From JACJWR01 sp964547485 (GTDB lineage Bacteria; Actinomycetota; Actinomycetes; S36-B12; UBA10799): a stretch of DNA of 10,909 nt. The notes beneath the pieces are model-generated. The model did no database searches and was not told where the DNA came from. It was given only the letters and a program-made list of their open reading frames with translations. Within the stretch, counting starts at the first letter, position 1. Every line of letters starts with the position of its first letter. Both the position numbers and the translations under genes were made by a program. Where the stretch lies: the NCBI GenBank assembly GCA_964547485.1, contig CAZJNU010000080.1, positions 1-10,909 on the forward strand, given 5' to 3'. Positions 6,522 through 10,909 of this stretch are shown one piece after another.

Positions 6522-6599
6522 TAGGAAGTGGGAGGGCCCGACCGGGTCCGCTCGACCACATCGTCCGCATTCGTGGTGGACGGGATTAGGAGATTGAAA

Positions 6600-7298
6600 A
6601 TGGCGCAGGGAAAGAACTACCGGGCAGCAGCTGAGACCTTCGATCGGGACTCGTTGTACTCGGCCAAGGATGCGATTGACTTGCTGAAGGCGTTCCCGCC
6701 CGGCAAGTTCGACCAGACGGTCGAGGTGACCTTCCGGCTCGGAGTTGATCCGCGCAAGGCAGACCAGATGGTTCGTGGCACAGTCAATCTGCCCAACGGC
6801 ACTGGCAAGACGTCGCGGGTGCTCGTGTTCGCCACCGGGGACCGGGCCGAAGCGGCCCGGGAGGCTGGCGCGGACTACGTCGGCAGCGACGAGCTGGTGG
6901 AGCGGATCAAGGGTGGCTGGACCGACTTCGACGCGGTCGTGGCGACCCCGGACTTGATGGGCAAGGTCGGGCAGCTGGGTCGTGTGCTCGGTCCGCGCGG
7001 GTTGATGCCGAACCCGAAGACCGGCACCGTCACGATGGATGCGGCGAAGGCCGTCGCCGAGATCAAGGGTGGCAAGATCGAGTTCCGGGTCGACAAGCAC
7101 GGCAATCTGCAGTTCATCATCGGCAAGGTCTCGTTCTCGGAGGCCGCGCTACTGGACAACTATCGGGCCGCCCTCGACGAGGTGCTGCGGTTGAAGCCTT
7201 CCAGCGCAAAGGGTCGCTACATCAAGAAGGCGACCATCTCCGCGACCATGAGCCCCGGCATCCAGATCGACCCGGCTCGCGTGGTAGGCGAGGAGTAG
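6600..7298 (+). CDS. rplA: 50S ribosomal protein L1
   Basis: L1 builds the mobile L1 stalk at the tRNA exit site on 23S rRNA and in many bacteria also represses its own mRNA. The 232-residue product has the normal length. The family signature lies at 112-145: AVVATPDLMGKVGQLG followed by RVLGPRGLMPNPKTGTVT. The end is also typical, with KGRYIKKATISATMSPGIQI. The start is ATG at 6600, seven bases after AGGAG (6588-6592). An in-frame ATG at 6528 would add 24 residues unlike any L1 and is rejected. It lies 165 bp after rplK and 226 bp before rplJ; the second gap contains the L10 leader. Confidence 0.97.
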   Translation: MAQGKNYRAAAETFDRDSLYSAKDAIDLLKAFPPGKFDQTVEVTFRLGVDPRKADQMVRGTVNLPNGTGKTSRVLVFATGDRAEAAREAGADYVGSDELVERIKGGWTDFDAVVATPDLMGKVGQLGRVLGPRGLMPNPKTGTVTMDAAKAVAEIKGGKIEFRVDKHGNLQFIIGKVSFSEAALLDNYRAALDEVLRLKPSSAKGRYIKKATISATMSPGIQIDPARVVGEE

Positions 7299-7343
7299 CG
7301 CACCTCGGCAGACCCCGGCACGTGCACAGGGATGCCCGTCGCC

Positions 7344-7349
7344 TATGCT
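7344..7349 (+). promoter_or_regulatory. Candidate -10 box of an rplJL promoter
   Basis: TATGCT (7344-7349) fits the actinobacterial -10 pattern and would place the transcript start near 7356, exactly at the beginning of the conserved L10 leader structure. A -35 hexamer 16-18 bp upstream is poor. Read-through from rplKA may also feed rplJL. Confidence 0.35.
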
Positions 7350-7355
7350 TGGCGA

Positions 7356-7490
7356 GCCGAAGACCGCCGGTGGGTTCGGGTCGATCCCGAACACGAAGGC
7401 CCGCAAGATGGGGCGCCAGCGCAGGTGAGCTCAGTGCCCCGCATCGGCGGGCGCGCCCCGGCCCACATGCGCCGGGGCACTTCTCTTTCC
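7356..7490 (+). ncRNA. L10 (rplJ) leader, autoregulatory mRNA element
   Basis: This cis-acting leader precedes rplJ, where the L10-L12 complex is known to bind its own mRNA. It starts with GCCGAAGACCGCCGG, resembling known L10 leaders. A bulged helix pairs ACCGC-CGGTG (7363-7372) with 7414-7426. Inside it is a perfect 7-bp hairpin GTTCGGG/CCCGAAC (7374-7380/7386-7392) with a 5-base loop. A smaller hairpin CCCGC/GCGGG lies at 7438-7442/7447-7451. The 3' end is a terminator-like stem followed by a T-rich run. GGGGCGC (7410-7416) can instead pair with GCGCCCC (7453-7459), which is exclusive with both the L10-binding helix and the terminator, as expected for attenuation. The mechanism is inferred from pairing only. 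Confidence 0.7.
7455..7488 (+). terminator. Intrinsic terminator/attenuator in the rplJ leader
   Basis: A perfect 8-bp stem GCCCCGGC/GCCGGGGC (7455-7462/7471-7478) with an 8-base loop is followed by AC and then TTCTCTTT (7481-7488). It sits 37 bp before the rplJ start. The position suggests conditional termination rather than an operon end. Confidence 0.65.
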
Positions 7491-7524
7491 CGGGCCGCCG
7501 GTGGCACTCACTGGAAGGAGTCCC

Positions 7525-8184
7525 ATGGCGAGGGATGACAAAGCGACGGCAGTCGCGGAGATCGCGGAATCGCTCCGCAGTTCCTCCGCAACTGTGCTGA
7601 CCGAGTACCGCGGGCTCACGGTTGCCCAACTAAAGGAACTACGCCGTTCACTGAGCGGGAATGCCTCGTACTCAGTGGTGAAGAACACGTTGACCAAGAT
7701 CGCGGCGCACGAGGCCGGGGTCGAAGGTATCGACGATCTGTTGACCGGACCGAGCGCCCTGGCGTTCGTCGACGGTGACCCGGTCGAAGCTGCCAAGGGT
7801 CTGCGTACCTTCGCCAAGGCGAACCCGGCCCTGGTCATCAAGGGCGGAATCATGGACGGAAAGGTCCTGACCGCTGAAGAGGTGTCCAAGCTCGCGGATC
7901 TGGAATCCCGCGAGGTGCTGCTGTCCAAGATGGCTGGTGCCCTGAAGGCATCCACCCAGAACGCCGTCTCCCTGTTCGCTGCGCCGTTGTCGCAAGCCGC
8001 CCGCGTGGTGGACGCCTTGCGCGCAAAGGTCGAAGCAGAGGGACCGCCTGCTGACGAGGCTGCACCGGCCGCCGACGCAACAGATGAGGCTGCACCCGCA
8101 GTCGAGTCCATCGAAATCGCTGAGGCATCCGCCGACGCTGCTCCTGAGGCTGAGGCATCCGCCGACGCCGAAGCCCAGGGCTGA
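7525..8184 (+). CDS. rplJ: 50S ribosomal protein L10 with extended acidic C-terminal tail
   Basis: L10 anchors L7/L12 dimers to the ribosome at the stalk base and represses its own operon. The 219-residue product has a normal globular part (1-135) starting MARDDKATAV and including EYRGLTVAQLKELR and SYSVVKNTLTKIA. A C-terminal L12-binding helix covers about 142-171 (STQNAVSLFAAPLSQAARVV). After residue 172 comes a 48-residue Ala/Glu/Asp-rich tail built from 10-residue units, not present in the usual 165-180 residue proteins. At DNA level, 20 bp at 8119-8138 recur exactly at 8149-8168. The start at 7525 follows GGAAGGAG (7513-7520). A GTG at 7501 in frame is rejected because it would put the ribosome-binding site inside the gene. 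rplL follows after 67 bp. Confidence 0.96.
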   Translation: MARDDKATAVAEIAESLRSSSATVLTEYRGLTVAQLKELRRSLSGNASYSVVKNTLTKIAAHEAGVEGIDDLLTGPSALAFVDGDPVEAAKGLRTFAKANPALVIKGGIMDGKVLTAEEVSKLADLESREVLLSKMAGALKASTQNAVSLFAAPLSQAARVVDALRAKVEAEGPPADEAAPAADATDEAAPAVESIEIAEASADAAPEAEASADAEAQG

Positions 8185-8251
8185 GCGCCCACCATCGAAA
8201 GTCCGGGCCGCCCGACGACCCGGTTCAACCCGTAGGAAAGGAAACGCCCTC

Positions 8252-8638
8252 ATGGCGAAGTTGTCGACTGACGAACTGCTCGACGCGTTCAAGGAAATGA
8301 CCCTGATCGAGCTGAGTGAGTTCGTGAAGAAGTTCGAGGAGACCTTCGAGGTCACCGCCGCTGCGCCTGTCGCCGTGGCGGCCGCGCCGGCCGGTGGCGG
8401 TGCCGCCGAGGCCGCACCGGAGGAGCAGGACGAGTTCGACGTCATCCTCGAGGCCGCTGGCGAGAAGAAGATCCAGGTCATCAAGGAGGTCCGTGCGCTC
8501 ACCAGCCTCGGTCTGAAAGAGGCGAAAGACTTGGTCGAGAGCGCACCCAAGGCCGTCATCGAGAAGGCCAACAAGGAAGCTGCCGACAAGGCAAAGGAGG
8601 CTCTCGAGGCCGCCGGCGCTTCGGTGTCGCTCAAGTAG
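8252..8638 (+). CDS. rplL: 50S ribosomal protein L7/L12
   Basis: L7/L12 forms the flexible dimers of the ribosomal stalk that recruit and stimulate translation GTPases. The 128-residue product is of normal length. It has an N-terminal dimerisation/L10-binding domain (1-33, LSTDELLDAFKEMTLIELSE), an Ala/Gly/Pro hinge (about 37-57), and a C-terminal factor-binding domain (60-128) with FDVILEAAGEKKIQVIKEVR and the conserved GLKEAKDLVE. The ATG at 8252 is preceded by AGGAAAGGA (8234-8242), a strong site that fits the need for several L12 copies per L10. A strong terminator lies 35 bp after the stop, so rplL ends the ribosomal-protein transcript. Confidence 0.98.
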   Translation: MAKLSTDELLDAFKEMTLIELSEFVKKFEETFEVTAAAPVAVAAAPAGGGAAEAAPEEQDEFDVILEAAGEKKIQVIKEVRALTSLGLKEAKDLVESAPKAVIEKANKEAADKAKEALEAAGASVSLK

Positions 8639-8672
8639 TTGAACAAGGGACAGCCGGTTGGCTGATCCTGCC

Positions 8673-8721
8673 CAGCGGGCCCGCAACTCCTCCCTGGAGC
8701 TGCGGGCCCGCTGCTATTTTT
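8673..8721 (+). terminator. Strong intrinsic terminator after rplL
   Basis: A perfect 13-bp GC-rich stem pairs 8673-8685 with 8701-8713. Past one A-C mismatch, four further pairs (CTCC/GGAG) close a 5-base loop. CTATTTTT follows directly (8714-8721). This is a textbook Rho-independent terminator and should largely separate rplJL from the lipoprotein gene and rpoB. Confidence 0.93.
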
Positions 8722-8771
8722 CACGGACCCGATGCAGCCCCGACCGGGCCCCGTTTCCAATCGCCCTGACA

Positions 8772-8800
8772 TTGGGCGCTTTGCCGACGTAGCCTGTAGT
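8772..8800 (+). promoter_or_regulatory. Possible promoter of the lipoprotein gene
   Basis: TTGGGC (8772-8777) and TGTAGT (8795-8800) are 17 bp apart and lie between the rplL terminator and the lipoprotein ribosome-binding site. Each hexamer is an imperfect match, but the placement is sensible since a promoter is needed after the terminator. Confidence 0.35.
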
Positions 8801-8829
8801 CCCGCTCAGCGGAACCGCAGGGAGTCAAG

Positions 8830-9441
8830 ATGGCACACAAGTGGGTAGCCCTGGGACTGGGTTCGGCCGTCCTGCTGCTCGCTGCCTGCTCGTCGGGAGT
8901 CAATCAATCTGTCCGGCCCGTCCCCGCTGCCGACGACCTCGCGACGAAGGTCACCAACCAGCAACTCGTCGTGCGGAACCAGACTGGCGGGCCGATCCGA
9001 GTCGGCCAGTGCAGCAATGACTTACTCAGTCAACACCTTGGCTATGCGGGCAACTGCGAGGAGGGTGTCGTCGTGCCGCACGCCGGTAGCGCCTCCTTCG
9101 AGGGTGCGGCCGAGGCAGTCGAGGACGGTGCGCCGCCGGCACCGATCAGGGCGCATGTGCGGATCTACCGGGGCACGCCGTGGCCGCCGTGGGACGTGGA
9201 TCTCGAGGTCAGCGAGTCGGGGATCCGGGGGCCATCTGCCGCGGTCAAGGCCCCGAACGTCTGGATAGCCCGGACGGTGGGCACGTTGGAGCCATGGCTG
9301 CTCAGTGTTCGCGACAAGATGAGTGTGACCACCAGGCGGCTGGCCGTGGACGACGCCACCGCGAAGTGGACGATGACCGTCTCACCCCCGCCGCCCTCGG
9401 CCAAGCCTCCCGCTCGCGCGAGGTTGCCGATGGGCAACTAG
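8830..9441 (+). CDS. Putative lipoprotein of unknown function
   Basis: I do not recognise this 203-residue protein. Residues 1-20 are a lipoprotein signal: Lys4, a hydrophobic stretch, then the lipobox LAAC with Cys20, so it should be lipid-anchored on the outer face of the membrane. The mature part has two further cysteines (Cys61, Cys76) that could form a disulfide. The segment QQLVVRNQTGGPIRVGQC looks like beta strands around a turn, suggesting a small beta-sandwich. There are also a Pro/Trp-rich patch (TPWPPWD, 116-122) and a Pro-rich C terminus (185-196). Its start at 8830 follows AGGGAG (8819-8824). It lies between the rplL terminator and the rpoB promoter region, where Streptomyces has no gene. 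Signal peptide and lipobox are seen directly; fold and disulfide are guesses. Confidence 0.8.
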   Translation: MAHKWVALGLGSAVLLLAACSSGVNQSVRPVPAADDLATKVTNQQLVVRNQTGGPIRVGQCSNDLLSQHLGYAGNCEEGVVVPHAGSASFEGAAEAVEDGAPPAPIRAHVRIYRGTPWPPWDVDLEVSESGIRGPSAAVKAPNVWIARTVGTLEPWLLSVRDKMSVTTRRLAVDDATAKWTMTVSPPPPSAKPPARARLPMGN

Positions 9442-9507
9442 CGGTCCGTCCGAGACCGGCCCGGGTGTCGCGATTCCTCCAGTTGTCCCCATTCTGGCGC
9501 GTGGCGC

Positions 9508-9538
9508 TTGACTGGCAGGGGGTGAGCGGGCCTATCCT
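9508..9538 (+). promoter_or_regulatory. rpoB: Candidate upstream promoter of rpoB
   Basis: TTGACT (9508-9513) is a good -35 and TATCCT (9533-9538) fits the TAnnnT -10 pattern, with a somewhat long 19-bp spacer. It would give a leader of about 165 bases before rpoB, in the 266-bp gap after the lipoprotein gene. No intrinsic terminator was found in this gap. Confidence 0.5.
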
Positions 9539-9559
9539 GCTCCTTCGACCCACCCGGTG

Positions 9560-9588
9560 TTGGTGGCCCGGCGGTAGTGGTCTATGGT
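9560..9588 (+). promoter_or_regulatory. rpoB: Candidate downstream promoter of rpoB
   Basis: TTGGTG (9560-9565) and TATGGT (9583-9588) are separated by the ideal 17 bp. The -10 is identical to the one proposed before tRNA-Trp. Together with the element at 9508-9538 this suggests tandem promoters for rpoB. Confidence 0.45.
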
Positions 9589-9707
9589 TGTGCATTGCGC
9601 CCTCGTCACTTTGCCATGCCCTCACGCCGACGCTTACAGCCAAGGTGTGATCGTGGTGCCTGAGGGCGCGTTGATTCGAGAGTCCCGAGTCTTTGGAAGG
9701 ACCACTC

Positions 9708-10909
9708 TTGGCCGCCCGCCCCGCCTCCGCTGCCGCCCGTACCACCAACCGCGTGACCTTTGCAAAGATCCGCGAGCCCCTCGAAGTCCCAGATCTGCTC
9801 GACCTTCAGCGCCAGTCCTTCAACTGGCTGCTCGGCGATCAGGCCTGGAAGGACCGCGTTCAGACGGCACTCGATGCCGGCCTTCGCGACGTTCCGACGA
9901 CTTCGGGTCTCGAGGAGATCTTCGCCGAAATCGGCCCGATCGAGGACAACAACGGCACCATGTCGCTGTCCTTCCGGGACCACCGGTTCGAGGATCCCAA
10001 ATACACCGAGGAGCAGTGCCGCGAGAAGGATCTGACCTACTCCGCGCCGCTGTTCGTCACCGCCGAATTCATGAACAACGAGACCGGTGAGATCAAGTCT
10101 CAGACGGTGTTCATGGGTGACTTCCCATTGATGACCCAGAAGGCCACCTTCATCATCAATGGGACTGAGCGGGTCGTCGTCTCCCAGCTGGTCCGGTCGC
10201 CGGGCGTCTACTTCGAGCGCACCCCGGACAAGACCAGCGACAAAGACATCTACATCGCCAAGATCATTCCGAGCCGTGGTGCCTGGCTCGAGTTCGAGAT
10301 CGACAAGAAGGACCTCGTCGGCGTCCGCGTCGACCGCAAGCGGAAGCAGCCCGTCACCGTCCTGTTGAAGGCGCTCGGGATGACCGCCGAGGAGATCCGC
10401 GAGCGGTTCGGGCAGTACGAGTCGATGATGACGACGCTGGACAAGGATCCGATCGGGACGCAGGAAGAGGCGCTCACCGACATCTACCGGAAGCTGCGCC
10501 CAGGCGAACCGCCGAACGCCGAAGCCGGCCGCACCCTGCTGAACAACTTCTACATGAACTCCAAGCGCTACGACCTGGCCAAGGTCGGTCGCTACAAGAT
10601 CAACAAGAAGCTGGGTCAGGACGCACCGCTGAGCGACAACATCCTCAGCCTGTCCGACATTGTCGCGACGATCGAGTACATCGTCCGGCTGCACAACGGC
10701 GACACCGAGATGGATAGCCCGCGTGGCCCGGTCCCAGTAGAGACCGACGACATCGACCACTTCGGCAACCGCCGGATGCGCACGGTCGGCGAGTTGATCC
10801 AGAACCAGATCCGCACGGGTCTGTCCCGGATGGAGCGGCAGGTCCGCGAGCGGATGACGACCCAGGACGTCGAGGCGATCACGCCGCAGTCGCTGATCAA
10901 CATCCGACC
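9708..10909 (+). CDS. rpoB: DNA-directed RNA polymerase subunit beta, N-terminal 400 residues (runs off the window)
   Basis: This is the start of the beta subunit of RNA polymerase. The reading frame is open for 400 codons plus two bases to the window end. Recognisable segments are VTFAKIREPLEVPDLLDLQ (16-34), DNNGTMSLSFRDHRFEDPKY, SAPLFVTAEFMNNETGEIKS, GDFPLMTQKATFIINGTERV (from 137) then VVSQLVRSPGVYFE, the protrusion/lobe region with DIYRKLRPGEPPNAEAGR and KRYDLAKVGRYKINKKLG, and TDDIDHFGNRRMRTVGELIQ. The start is TTG at 9708, six bases after GGAAGGA (9695-9701), and it aligns with the LAASRNAS-type start of Streptomyces. GTG at 9753 (codon 16) is the alternative but lacks such a site. The rifampicin-binding region lies beyond the window. 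rpoC is expected next. Confidence 0.97.
   Translation, partial: MAARPASAAARTTNRVTFAKIREPLEVPDLLDLQRQSFNWLLGDQAWKDRVQTALDAGLRDVPTTSGLEEIFAEIGPIEDNNGTMSLSFRDHRFEDPKYTEEQCREKDLTYSAPLFVTAEFMNNETGEIKSQTVFMGDFPLMTQKATFIINGTERVVVSQLVRSPGVYFERTPDKTSDKDIYIAKIIPSRGAWLEFEIDKKDLVGVRVDRKRKQPVTVLLKALGMTAEEIRERFGQYESMMTTLDKDPIGTQEEALTDIYRKLRPGEPPNAEAGRTLLNNFYMNSKRYDLAKVGRYKINKKLGQDAPLSDNILSLSDIVATIEYIVRLHNGDTEMDSPRGPVPVETDDIDHFGNRRMRTVGELIQNQIRTGLSRMERQVRERMTTQDVEAITPQSLINIR

Noticed and set aside
5108..7100. Long minus-strand open frames opposite nusG, rplK and rplA
   Set aside because: The plus strand encodes complete, clearly homologous ribosomal and NusG proteins; the opposite frames are typical high-GC shadows without ribosome-binding sites or known motifs.
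7318..7325. Palindrome GCACGTGC before the rplJ leader
   Set aside because: Eight-base palindromes are common by chance in GC-rich DNA and no repeat or spacing supports an operator here.
7672..8772. A 366-codon minus-strand open frame across rplJ, rplL and the terminator
   Set aside because: It runs through two certain genes and the terminator, and its Ser/Ala-rich low-complexity product matches no family I know.
9679..9708. Possible hairpin AGAGT/ACTCT around the rpoB ribosome-binding site and TTG start
   Set aside because: Only five pairs with a 20-base loop, so it is too weak to claim translational control.
9606..10760. A 384-codon open frame on the minus strand opposite rpoB
   Set aside because: It mirrors the conserved rpoB coding strand, has no recognisable protein family content and arises from GC-rich codon use.

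Overview
The window looks like a chromosomal housekeeping locus of a GC-rich Actinomycetota bacterium. The order tRNA-Met, rpmG, HadA/HadB-type dehydratases, murB, aspartate aminotransferase, tRNA-Trp, secE, nusG, rplK, rplA, rplJ, rplL, rpoB matches a backbone known from that phylum. In mycobacteria hadABC sits between rpmG and tRNA-Trp/secE; in Streptomyces murB and an aminotransferase lie in the same interval. NusG and RpoB read most like Streptomyces-type proteins, but genus and species cannot be fixed from this stretch. Start codons are often GTG, and rpoB starts with TTG. I see no insertion sequence, phage gene, CRISPR array or toxin-antitoxin pair.

Left part (1-3164, + strand): the 3' part of an elongator tRNA-Met, then rpmG (L33). 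Next come three tightly packed genes: an SDR ketoacyl reductase-like protein, a HadA-like hot-dog protein and a HadB-like hydratase with Asp/His catalytic residues. They abut or overlap (0 bp and -4 bp), so they probably form one reductase/dehydratase unit working on acyl-thioesters. murB (peptidoglycan precursor synthesis) follows 21 bp later.

Middle (3188-4614): on the minus strand, converging with murB, is a class Ib aspartate aminotransferase. Its upstream gap is shared with tRNA-Trp and holds a perfect 10-bp inverted repeat next to both start regions.

Right part (4542-8721, + strand): tRNA-Trp, secE (translocon), nusG (transcription factor), rplK and rplA (L11, L1), then the L10 leader with an attenuator-like terminator, rplJ and rplL (stalk proteins L10, L7/L12), closed by a very strong intrinsic terminator. 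NusG carries a long acidic N-terminal tail, and L10 carries an acidic C-terminal tail with a 10-residue repeat.

Far right (8830-10909): an unrecognised lipoprotein gene with its own ribosome-binding site lies between rplL and rpoB. It is followed by a 266-bp gap with two candidate promoters and the first 400 codons of rpoB, which runs off the window. Most of the window is ordinary. The points that deserve a second look are the lipoprotein, the SDR-HadA-HadB unit, the inverted repeat before the aminotransferase and tRNA-Trp, and the rplJ leader.
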